A stretch of 6,413 nucleotides of DNA, from positions 1-6,413 of the forward strand of contig CAMLLK010000060.1 in assembly GCA_946480885.1 (NCBI GenBank), read 5' to 3'. The notes below the pieces were generated by a model. That model ran no database searches. It had not been told where the DNA came from and saw only the letters and a program-made list of their open reading frames with translations. This document shows, piece by piece, positions 1 to 5,393 of the stretch. The first letter of the stretch is position 1, and each line of letters begins with the position of its first letter. The DNA comes from an uncultured Thermoproteales archaeon (GTDB lineage: Archaea; Thermoproteota; Thermoprotei; Thermoproteales; Thermoproteaceae). A program made the translations under genes and the position numbers.

Positions 1-48
1 CGAGATAACCGTTCGTGACTGGAGTTCAGACGTGTGCTCTTCCGATCT
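1..48 (+). other. Illumina adapter contamination (left end)
   Basis: Positions 15-48 are the 34-nt TruSeq index-side adapter, beginning GTGACTGGAGTTC and ending GCTCTTCCGATCT. It is preceded by an 8-nt index AACCGTTC (7-14) and by CGAGAT (1-6), the end of the P7 flow-cell sequence. This is library-construction sequence, not genome. Genomic sequence begins at about 49. Any reading frame extending left of 49 is artificial. Confidence 0.98.
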
Positions 49-143
49 TCCAGCACAGCGGCGGCTGGGGCCGCGTCGTATAGATAACGCGGCTTTATCC
101 TCCTCCCCCTCTTCTCAACTCGTAGGAGGTCTAGGGGTATCAC
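49..143 (-). CDS. bax1: Bax1 (DUF790) nuclease, 5' fragment truncated by adapter
   Basis: Only the first 31 codons are present. The start is GTG at 143-141, overlapping the XPB stop TGA (142-140) in a GTGA arrangement. The peptide begins VIPLDLLRVEKRGRRIKP and continues RYLYDAAPAAAVL before running into adapter. It resembles the N-terminus of the DUF790/Bax1 family, which typically opens with a 'LPxxLLR...GxIxPxYL' pattern. In archaea Bax1 is usually encoded beside XPB; it binds the helicase and acts as a structure-specific endonuclease in a presumed nucleotide-excision-repair role. Position (directly after XPB, 4-bp overlap, same strand) and sequence agree. The overlap suggests translational coupling; the purine-rich end of xpb (AGGAGGAGGAAG at about 164-153) may act as a ribosome-binding site. 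The catalytic part is off the contig, so activity cannot be judged. Confidence 0.8.
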
Positions 144-1492
144 ACCTCTCTCTTCCTCCTCCTGGCGGCGTCCACTTCTCTAGTCCCCGCGGTGATTACT
201 TCATATATCTTTGCTCTATTTGGCTTTAGCCTAAGTGCCCGGCCCATCCTCTGTATAAACTGTCTAGCGCTGGCGGTGCCCCCGAGGATTACTACTACGT
301 CTACGTCTGGGACGTCTACTCCCTCGTCTAATACTTTGCCCGTCACTATGGCTTTTAACTCGCCGCGTTTAAACATAGCCATTATCTGCTCCCTCTCGTA
401 TGGATGTATGTCGTGTGTCACAAGGGGGATTAGAAATCTCTCAGACACAGACTTAGCCAACGCCGTGTATTCTGTAAAAATCAAAATCTTCGAGTCTCTA
501 TGTCTCTCTAGTATTTCTCTCAACGCCTCGGCCTTGGCCTCTGTCTCAAAAAAGATCTTCCTCATGGCGTGCCACGCCTCGAGAGCCTCTCTCGCCGAGG
601 GGTCTCTGGCGGCCATGTAGACAAGTTTTTGAAAGTCTGAGGGGGAGCGGAACTTCAGCCCCCTAGACTTTAGAAAATTTCTATACTTCTTCTCTAGCTC
701 TCTATACCTCTTCTTCTCCTCTTCTGTCAAATACACTCTAACCACTTCTATGTCGTAGTCAGAGAGCCAGAGCCCCCTCAGTTGATTTGCTGTGGCTTTG
801 TAGACCACAGGCCCCACGAGCCAGTCTAAGTCTATGTGTAGGCCGTCTGCCCGCTCGAACGTCGCCGTGAGGCCTAGTCTATATATAGCTGGGCTGAGCT
901 CGGCGATTTGTCTATAGGAGGGGGAGGGGAGGTGGTGTACTTCGTCGAAGACCAGCGTCATGTATTTATTCCCCATCGTTTCTATTGATGTATACGCCGA
1001 GTCGTAGGTTATGACTGTTATACAACTCTCTCTCTTCTCGCCTCCGTGCCACGCCCCCACTCTGCCGGGGAAGAAGTGGCTGAGTTTTTCTCTCCACTGC
1101 TCTACCAACTCTACAGTGGGGACGACTACTAAAGCGGTCTTCTGCAAAGCGGCGACTACTGCAATCGCCACGTGGGTCTTCCCCGCCCCGGTAGGCATCA
1201 CCACTATGCCTCTCTTGTGCTTCATCCAAGCGTCCAGCGCCTTTTGTTGATAGTCTCTGAGCTTGACCTCTGTGGCGGGTCTAACCGCGGGGCAGTGGGG
1301 AGCCCAGACTCTGTCCTCTACCTCCAAGCCTAGGGACTTGGCCACGGCTACGATTTTTGGATAGTGAATAGCCAGGGCTCTGTATTTCTCTACACGTGGG
1401 TCGAATTTGATAAAAGAGAGTTGTCTAACCTCGGGGGGGACCTCCCCATCTATTAAGACAGTGCCTCTGTCCCAAGTGAGAATTAGGCCCAC
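140..1492 (-). CDS. xpb: XPB (Rad25/Ssl2-type) DNA helicase, superfamily 2
   Basis: A complete 450-aa archaeal XPB-type helicase, an ATP-dependent DNA translocase thought to open DNA for repair with Bax1. An N-terminal damage-recognition-like domain covers about residues 1-75. Helicase domain 1 has the Q/entry region LRDYQQKAL (78-86), Walker A MPTGAGKT (99-106), Walker B DEVHH (183-187) and motif III region GLTAT (207-211). A basic/acidic helical insertion at about 255-330 matches the XPB thumb. Helicase domain 2 has KILIFTEY (335-342), motif V GKVLDEGVDVP (385-395) and motif VI QFIQRMGRALR (411-421). The usual RED motif just after TAT is RAD here (214-216). The start is GTG at 1492, overlapping the end of the upstream dehydrogenase gene by 10 bp; the stop overlaps the bax1 start. 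Length matches archaeal XPB proteins. It is very likely co-transcribed with both neighbours. Confidence 0.95.
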   Translation of the reverse strand: MGLILTWDRGTVLIDGEVPPEVRQLSFIKFDPRVEKYRALAIHYPKIVAVAKSLGLEVEDRVWAPHCPAVRPATEVKLRDYQQKALDAWMKHKRGIVVMPTGAGKTHVAIAVVAALQKTALVVVPTVELVEQWREKLSHFFPGRVGAWHGGEKRESCITVITYDSAYTSIETMGNKYMTLVFDEVHHLPSPSYRQIAELSPAIYRLGLTATFERADGLHIDLDWLVGPVVYKATANQLRGLWLSDYDIEVVRVYLTEEEKKRYRELEKKYRNFLKSRGLKFRSPSDFQKLVYMAARDPSAREALEAWHAMRKIFFETEAKAEALREILERHRDSKILIFTEYTALAKSVSERFLIPLVTHDIHPYEREQIMAMFKRGELKAIVTGKVLDEGVDVPDVDVVVILGGTASARQFIQRMGRALRLKPNRAKIYEVITAGTREVDAARRRKREV

Positions 1493-2352
1493 TGTATCTC
1501 TACCCCGACGCCTAGTCTCTCAGCTCTCTTTAGTACATACTGCGCCATGGCTACGTCAAAGATTGGATTCCCCACGGACTTATACACTTTCAACTCGCCG
1601 AATTGACAAGTGGACCCCTTTAAGAAATCTCCGAAGTAGACCCATTTGTCGCCTACGTCTTCTGTCTCCTCAGGTGCGTGTGGATTGTCTACTAAGACGC
1701 AGCCCCCTCTTTTGATAACGTCGTCGTCTAACTCTCTCACAGGCCTCGGCGCCCCAATTGAGATCACTGCGGTGTCTTTTTTTAACTTAGACCCCTTGAC
1801 TACTGGCTGTCGTGAAGTTGTGGCCGCGATTATTAAATCTGTCTGGTATATCTCCTCCAGCTCCGCCGCCGCAGCGCCGTATTTCTCTGCCAACGCCGCA
1901 GCTCTCTCTTTAAACACGTCGTAGATTTTAAACTCTGCAGAGGGGTATAGAGTTTTGAATATTTTCAAGTGGTACTCGCCTTGGAGACCTGCGCCAATTA
2001 GCCCTATAGCTCTTGGCGAGGGCTGTATCGCCGATGCCGCCAATGCGCTGGCCGCGGCGGTCCTCCAAGCTGTGAGCTGTGTGCCGTTGATTAAAGCCTT
2101 GGGGGCCCCCGTCTCTCTGTCTATTACAGCCACAACTGCCTTCACTGTGGGGGTGGCCCTTGGGTAGATGCCGACTAGCTTTACTACAAAGCCAGCCTCT
2201 TGAGAGTGTCCCACCATAGGCGCAAACCATACGTCTCCCACCGTCAAGGCTTGGCGGGGTAGGAATTTGTAGTCGCTGAGATAGGCGGACTTTATTGCGT
2301 CTACCGCCTCTCTAACGTCTATTAAAAAGTCTATATTTGGTAAAAGTAGCAT
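1483..2352 (-). CDS. Ornithine cyclodeaminase/mu-crystallin family NAD(P)-dependent dehydrogenase
   Basis: A 289-aa cytosolic enzyme of the OCD/mu-crystallin family, which includes archaeal alanine dehydrogenase, ornithine cyclodeaminase and imine reductases. Visible marks are the conserved substrate-region lysine in FVVKLVG (K58), the TAWRTAAASALA segment (R97), a Rossmann dinucleotide loop GLIGAGLQGEYH (117-128), the SIGAPRPVRELDDDVI block (198-213), VDNPHAPEE (221-229), and the family-type C-terminus KVYKSVGNPIFDVAMA. At 289 residues it is shorter than the usual 310-350, mostly in the N-terminal part. The ATG at 2352 lies about 23 nt downstream of the centre of a TATA-like element, supporting a leaderless start. 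It heads the unit that continues into xpb (10-bp overlap) and bax1. Substrate cannot be assigned: alanine dehydrogenase, ornithine cyclodeaminase and pyrroline/piperideine-2-carboxylate reductase are all possible. Confidence 0.9.
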   Translation of the reverse strand: MLLLPNIDFLIDVREAVDAIKSAYLSDYKFLPRQALTVGDVWFAPMVGHSQEAGFVVKLVGIYPRATPTVKAVVAVIDRETGAPKALINGTQLTAWRTAAASALAASAIQPSPRAIGLIGAGLQGEYHLKIFKTLYPSAEFKIYDVFKERAAALAEKYGAAAAELEEIYQTDLIIAATTSRQPVVKGSKLKKDTAVISIGAPRPVRELDDDVIKRGGCVLVDNPHAPEETEDVGDKWVYFGDFLKGSTCQFGELKVYKSVGNPIFDVAMAQYVLKRAERLGVGVEIQWA

Positions 2353-2367
2353 ATGTCTAAAAAGAGG

Positions 2368-2380
2368 TTTTTTTAAAAAG
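2368..2380 (-). promoter_or_regulatory. TATA-like promoter element for the dehydrogenase-xpb-bax1 operon
   Basis: On the minus strand the sequence reads CTTTTTAAAAAAA, centred at about 2375, 23 nt upstream of the dehydrogenase ATG (2352-2350). That places transcription start at or next to the ATG, so the mRNA would be leaderless; no Shine-Dalgarno is seen. The element lies between the CorA-like stop codon (2385-2383) and the next gene. Its T-run could also help terminate the upstream transcript. Confidence 0.6.
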
Positions 2381-2382
2381 AT

Positions 2383-2853
2383 TTACCACTTGTTTATAAT
2401 TAATGCAAATACCGACGTCACTGCGGCGAGGATTAAAAACACGGCGGGTGGGTTGTCGGCTAGAGGCAGCCAGTTGAGATTCATGCCGTAGAAGCCTGTG
2501 ATTAACAACGCGGGGACCGCCACTGTGCCTAGTATAGCGAGTCTCCTCATAGATGACTCAAACGAGAGTTCTAAAAGTGATGTGTACAAAATCCTTATGT
2601 CTCTTGCATATCTCTTAATGTAACGCGCCTTTTTCAACAAAGACTTTGAGTAGTTTAACTGGCGGGTTGGGAGTAGGCCCCTTCGCCATAGCTCGCGTCC
2701 CACGTTGTAAGCGGCGTGGTGTAGAACATGCGCCATTCGGGTGGCTGTGTATACTTCAGAGGGCTTTACTCTCTCCTCGATCTCGAGGCGGTATTCTAAT
2801 CTGTCTAGAAAATCCTCAGCCTCTCCCAACGCCCTCTGTAGGCGTCTTAACAC
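2383..2853 (-). CDS. CorA-like divalent cation transporter, C-terminal helical/membrane part (apparently frameshifted)
   Basis: This frame encodes a long charged helical stretch (about residues 1-100) followed by two membrane segments (about 105-121 and 136-153). The first ends in YGMN (122-125), the signature GMN loop of CorA Mg2+/Co2+ channels, and the protein ends a few residues after TM2, as CorA proteins do. The 156-aa call uses a GTG at 2853 inside what looks like a continuous helix (IQDAHVLRRLQRALGEAEDF), so this start is probably not real. The frame is open upstream only to a TAG at 2883-2881. The missing N-terminus appears to lie in another frame (2816-2998), so the locus reads as one gene of about 200 aa with a +1 shift. 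Even joined it is much shorter than typical CorA (about 300-350 aa) and lacks most of the cytosolic alpha/beta domain. In the protein inner membrane it could be a compact CorA-family channel. Confidence 0.75.
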   Translation of the reverse strand: MLRRLQRALGEAEDFLDRLEYRLEIEERVKPSEVYTATRMAHVLHHAAYNVGRELWRRGLLPTRQLNYSKSLLKKARYIKRYARDIRILYTSLLELSFESSMRRLAILGTVAVPALLITGFYGMNLNWLPLADNPPAVFLILAAVTSVFALIINKW

Positions 2854-2998
2854 GTGGGCGTCTTGTATAGGCGCCCGACACTACGCCGCTGGGGTCGATC
2901 TTTAACTCTAGCGTTTCTTCTACTACATCGCCGTTTTTTAATGAAATCAACGGTAGGTGTACTATGGTATATCCCCCCTCTGTGTATATATAAGCCAT
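2816..2998 (-). pseudogene. N-terminal fragment of the frameshifted CorA-like gene
   Basis: A 60-codon frame starting at ATG 2998, beginning MAYIYTEGGYTIVHLPLISL. About 45 residues look like genuine beta-strand protein (through KIDPSGVVSG), after which it degenerates into an Arg/Thr-rich tail and stops. The overlapping +1 frame continues naturally as APIQDAHVLRRLQRAL into the CorA-like coiled helix. The simplest reading is a one-base insertion on the coding strand near 2866-2880, for example in the GGG at 2876-2874; removing one G would give ...VVSAPIQDAH. It could be a sequencing or assembly error, a genuine disrupting mutation, or two separate genes. The ATG has its own TATA-like element about 22 nt upstream, which supports it as the true start of the locus. 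Confidence 0.6.
2985..2994 (+). promoter_or_regulatory. TATA box for the CPBP protease gene
   Basis: TATATATAAG on the plus strand, centred about 25 nt upstream of the GTG start at 3014. This is the usual archaeal spacing for a leaderless transcript. The element is embedded in codons 2-5 of the divergently transcribed CorA-like gene. Confidence 0.65.
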
Positions 2999-3013
2999 TG
3001 AGAAAAAATATGT

Positions 3014-3487
3014 GTGTATAAAGTTGTCTTTTTAATAGTATTACTAGGAATGGCCCTCTTCCCAAAGCCATATGGCTATTTCATATCGGCGCTGTCTTTT
3101 ATACTATGGAGACGTATAGAGTGGGTGGCTTTTAGGCTGAGGTATTTAACTACATCTCTCGCCACGTACATAACTGTCTTTCTCCTCGATTTGTATTTAA
3201 TAGGGCCTCCAAAATGGGCGCCTGTCTGGTGGGAGGCCGTAGTTCTGGCGCCCTTCGCCGAAGAGTTAATCTTCAGAGCCCTGCCCTTTGCCGTTTTGCC
3301 CCCCGCGGCGGCTTGGACATTTGCAGTGGCTGTGTTTGGCGTTTTACATTTTGAAAATCCCCTAATAGCTACTGCGTACGGCCTTTCGTTAACTTTAGCC
3401 TACAGAGGCGGGGGGTATCTCGCCTCTTTTCTACTACACAGTCTAATTAACGCAGTGTGGATTCTCTTAGCCACAGGCGGCTTTTAA
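3014..3487 (+). CDS. Small CPBP-family (CAAX/Abi) intramembrane metalloprotease
   Basis: A 157-aa, highly hydrophobic integral membrane protein with the three CPBP (PF02517) motifs. Motif 1 is EExxxR in AEELIFRAL (E83, E84, R88), motif 2 is FxxxH in FGVLHF (F108, H112), and motif 3 is HxxxN in HSLIN (H142, N146). The glutamates and histidines are the expected catalytic metal/water ligands. Membrane segments lie at about 3-14, 20-32, 47-64, 72-82, 98-113, 118-130 and 135-153. It is shorter than most CPBP proteins (200-280 aa) and close to a minimal core. The GTG at 3014 is preferred because a TATA box sits 25 nt upstream; ATG at 3050 is a weaker alternative. It diverges from the CorA-like gene across 15 bp and overlaps the radical SAM gene tail to tail by 21 bp. 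In the wider family roles include prenyl-protein processing and peptide/bacteriocin immunity; the substrate here is unknown. Confidence 0.88.
   Translation: MYKVVFLIVLLGMALFPKPYGYFISALSFILWRRIEWVAFRLRYLTTSLATYITVFLLDLYLIGPPKWAPVWWEAVVLAPFAEELIFRALPFAVLPPAAAWTFAVAVFGVLHFENPLIATAYGLSLTLAYRGGGYLASFLLHSLINAVWILLATGGF
3016..3023 (-). promoter_or_regulatory. TATA-like element for the CorA-like gene
   Basis: The minus strand reads CTTTATAC, centred at about 3020, 22 nt upstream of the ATG at 2998. It lies inside the first codons of the divergent CPBP gene, so the two promoters are interlocked. Spacing matches the other leaderless starts in the window. Confidence 0.5.
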
Positions 3488-4894
3488 AAACGCTTCATAT
3501 CTCTTTTTTAAAACTGAGGCGTCGTAGTGGCCAACTACGTGGCTCCAGGGTAGCGGCTCGTCTCTTTTTTCAAATATATAGTCAAGCTCGCCTCTCTTTA
3601 ACGCATTTCTCCAATATCTCATAGGCGATTTTTCACGTGCCGCCGCCTCGATGTGGCGGCCTACGTCTCTACTCCCTAGAGATATGGCGGCTTGTACGGC
3701 CGCCAGCTCTACGTCGTAGTGTGTAAATCCGTCGTGGGGAGTCCTCTTTAATTTCTCAATAGCTTTTTCTAAATAGTGGAGGGGAGCCATGGGGTGGTAC
3801 TGAAGGGGGGTCTGCGGCTTGGGCACGAAGGGGTTGACGCTAAGCGTCAATCGCACGCCTCTCTGTCTTATCTCTTTGATTAATTTAACCACCGCCTCAA
3901 GATCTCCCTCTGTTTCGCATGGGAGGCCGACCATTAGGTACATTTTCACTCTGAGCCCCAATCTCTTAGCCGCCTCTACAGTCTTTATCAAGTCGGCGTC
4001 TGAGATACGCTTCCCAAGGGCCTCTCTAAGTCGTTGGCTCGTCTCTGGCGCAATAGTTAAAGTCCTCTGTCCAGTCTTCGCAATTAATTCAATTGTCTCT
4101 TCGTCTAGTAGCTCAGCTCTGAGAGAGGGGAGAGATATGGGTATTCTACGTCTGGCGGCTTCTTTTAACAATTCTTTAAAGCCTGAGTGTGCGTTGGCTG
4201 TAAGCGCCACTAAGGCCGGTCTAATATTGTATTTTCTATACAAAACCTCAGCGTCGCCAAGCGCCTCTCTCCAGTCTCTCGGGCGGTACGGCTTTGTGAT
4301 ATAGCTCTCCATACAGAAGAGACAGTCGAAGGGGCAGCCTCTCGCCAACTCTACAGAGAGACTAAAAGCGGCCTCTGGCTCCGGCAATCTTCTATAGTCC
4401 CCCTCCCACCGTCCCGTGGCTATTTTTACTACATTTCTCTCCGCGGGGTTGTACAAGCCTTTGTTCTCGCCTGTGGTTATATACTCAATTAAAGAACTCC
4501 AGAGGGGCTCTAACTCGCCCACGGCCACTGCGTCTACAAACTCTGCCAGAGGCTCTGGGTTGGCTGTGACTGGGGGGCCTCCCACTACGACCTTTGGCCT
4601 CTCTCGACGTGTGGCTTTTATCTCAACGCCCCCATCTAACAACATCTTTACTAAATTGACGTAGTCTAACTCGTAGTGGACTGTGGCAACTATGTAGTCG
4701 AAATGGCTCAGTGGGGTGCCGTCTTCTACCCCCCTGGGGCCTTTGTCAAGTGTAAATCTCTCAACGTAGAGGCCTTCGTCTTGGAGTTTAAAATACAGAA
4801 TGTGGAACACGGCGGAAGACATAGCCACGGCGTTTGTAGAGGGGTAGAGTAGGGCCACTTTTATAATATTTTTCCGGTAGCCAACACGTCGCAC
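3467..4894 (-). CDS. Radical SAM protein with N-terminal B12-binding-like domain, function unknown
   Basis: A 475-aa protein. Residues about 11-130 form a Rossmann-like, B12-binding-type domain with YPSTNAVAMSSAVFHILY (17-34) and the loop VVGGPPVTANPEP (103-115). I see no DxHxxG cobalamin-ligand motif, so B12 may bind base-off without His or not at all. The radical SAM core starts with RGCPFDCLFC, giving CxxxCxxC at C187, C191 and C194 for the [4Fe-4S] cluster. It continues with TIAPETSQRLR (280-290) and MVGLPCETEGD (321-331), typical of B12/radical SAM enzymes such as YgiQ-like and TIGR03960-like groups. The C-terminus PLPWSHVVGHYD (448-459) recalls the LPWDHI block of those families. The GTG start at 4894 lies about 22 nt below a TATA-like element, so it is probably leaderless. 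The reaction is not predictable from sequence alone. Confidence 0.9.
   Translation of the reverse strand: MRRVGYRKNIIKVALLYPSTNAVAMSSAVFHILYFKLQDEGLYVERFTLDKGPRGVEDGTPLSHFDYIVATVHYELDYVNLVKMLLDGGVEIKATRRERPKVVVGGPPVTANPEPLAEFVDAVAVGELEPLWSSLIEYITTGENKGLYNPAERNVVKIATGRWEGDYRRLPEPEAAFSLSVELARGCPFDCLFCMESYITKPYRPRDWREALGDAEVLYRKYNIRPALVALTANAHSGFKELLKEAARRRIPISLPSLRAELLDEETIELIAKTGQRTLTIAPETSQRLREALGKRISDADLIKTVEAAKRLGLRVKMYLMVGLPCETEGDLEAVVKLIKEIRQRGVRLTLSVNPFVPKPQTPLQYHPMAPLHYLEKAIEKLKRTPHDGFTHYDVELAAVQAAISLGSRDVGRHIEAAAREKSPMRYWRNALKRGELDYIFEKRDEPLPWSHVVGHYDASVLKKRYEAFLKAACG
3502..3509 (+). terminator. Possible T-rich terminator for the CPBP gene
   Basis: A tCTTTTTT run begins 15 nt after the CPBP stop codon (3485-3487). 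Archaeal RNA polymerase can terminate at T-rich non-template stretches. This run also encodes lysines of the opposing radical SAM gene, so it may be coincidental. Confidence 0.3.
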
Positions 4895-4895
4895 A

Positions 4896-4905
4896 GATAT
4901 AAAAA
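4896..4905 (+). promoter_or_regulatory. TATA box for the PsiE-like gene
   Basis: GATATAAAAA on the plus strand, centred about 22 nt upstream of the GTG at 4923, fits a leaderless start. No Shine-Dalgarno lies between the box and the start codon. Confidence 0.65.
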
Positions 4906-4910
4906 CATCT

Positions 4911-4920
4911 GTTTTAAAGT
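4911..4920 (-). promoter_or_regulatory. TATA-like element for the radical SAM gene
   Basis: The minus strand reads ACTTTAAAAC, centred about 21-22 nt upstream of the GTG at 4894. It mirrors the PsiE-like TATA box on the other strand within the same 28-bp intergenic gap. A second AT-rich element on this strand (TTTTTATATC) would place transcription start after this GTG, so it is less consistent. Confidence 0.5.
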
Positions 4921-4922
4921 CT

Positions 4923-5363
4923 GTGAACCCCGTTAGGTATCTAAGAATGGGCGAGTACGTAGTTTATCTAGTGATTTTGATACTGACCGCTGTTGTTCTA
5001 GGCGTGGCGATATACATGGCTTTGTTTCGTATATATGAAATATTCACTACGGCGACAGATAAGCCGGAGGCAATGGCCCAGGCTGTGTACAACGCTTTGT
5101 CTGACATATTTCTAGTGGTTATTTTCGTAGAGCTTATAGACACGTTTATTACCTACCTCGAGCAGAGGAGGGTAGTGGTGTATAAAATAATAGACGTGGC
5201 ATTAGTAGCTTTGGCGAGAGAGTTGTTTATCTACCTCGCCCCCGTGAATAAAGAATTTGATTTCTATAAAGCCGTGGCGATAGTCGCAGCTACTTTCGTA
5301 GTTGGAGTAGTGGCCTATTTACAAAGAAAGGCGTTGGCTAGAGAGGGGAGGGGGCGGAGGTAA
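4923..5363 (+). CDS. PsiE-like (phosphate-starvation-inducible E family) membrane protein
   Basis: A 146-aa integral membrane protein with four predicted helices at about 12-37, 58-80, 85-106 and 115-133 and a short basic C-terminal tail (RKALAREGRGRR). The central block VVIFVELIDTFITYL followed by KIIDVALVALARELFIYL matches the pattern of the PsiE family (PF06146): an acidic residue in helix 2, and an 'AlaRel' motif in helix 3. The family is named from a phosphate-regulated E. coli gene but has no established biochemical role, so the name does not prove phosphate control here. The GTG at 4923 fits a leaderless transcript from the TATA box at about 4901; ATG at 4947 would give 138 aa. It diverges from the radical SAM gene and ends 30 bp before rps24e, whose own TATA box begins just after this stop codon. 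Confidence 0.75.
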   Translation: MNPVRYLRMGEYVVYLVILILTAVVLGVAIYMALFRIYEIFTTATDKPEAMAQAVYNALSDIFLVVIFVELIDTFITYLEQRRVVVYKIIDVALVALARELFIYLAPVNKEFDFYKAVAIVAATFVVGVVAYLQRKALAREGRGRR

Positions 5364-5364
5364 A

Positions 5365-5375
5365 AATTTATTAAG
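5365..5375 (+). promoter_or_regulatory. TATA box for the rps24e-rps27ae-kae1 operon
   Basis: AATTTATTAAG on the plus strand, centred about 24 nt upstream of the GTG of rps24e (5394) and immediately after the PsiE-like stop codon. No Shine-Dalgarno precedes rps24e, so a leaderless mRNA is expected. Confidence 0.6.
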
Positions 5376-5393
5376 GGCGCCAAATCTTCACTT

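Larger units (their letters stand above)
4892..4925. repeat. Dyad-symmetric divergent promoter region
   Basis: CACAGA (4892-4897) and TCTGTG (4920-4925) are inverted copies that contain the GTG start codons of the radical SAM and PsiE-like genes. The two TATA-like elements sit almost mirror-symmetrically about the centre at 4908.5. A nested inverted repeat ACAGAT (4893-4898) / ATCTGT (4907-4912), with an 8-nt spacer, flanks the plus-strand TATA box and could be an operator. The arms are short, so chance cannot be excluded. Confidence 0.5.

Noticed and set aside
32..229. Plus-strand open frame at the left end
   Set aside because: It starts inside the adapter and then runs antisense to bax1 and xpb, so it is artificial.
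192..620. 142-codon plus-strand frame antisense to xpb
   Set aside because: Its product is low-complexity and Ser/Thr/Leu-rich, as expected from the complement of a real gene, and the opposite strand carries complete helicase motifs.
1777..1783. T7 run on the plus strand as a terminator
   Set aside because: It lies deep in the minus-strand dehydrogenase gene (Lys-Lys codons), with no plus-strand gene upstream to terminate.
2866..2880. Programmed +1 frameshifting as the explanation for the CorA split
   Set aside because: No recognisable slippery codon with a stop at the shift point, and a one-base insertion in GGG is simpler.
2847..3071. Third minus-strand frame across the CorA/CPBP divergent region
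   Set aside because: It reads antisense through the CPBP start and out of frame through the CorA N-terminus, and its peptide has no coherent structure.
3819..4304. 161-codon plus-strand frame antisense to the radical SAM gene
   Set aside because: No recognisable motifs, Ser-rich shadow composition, and full overlap with a well-supported gene.
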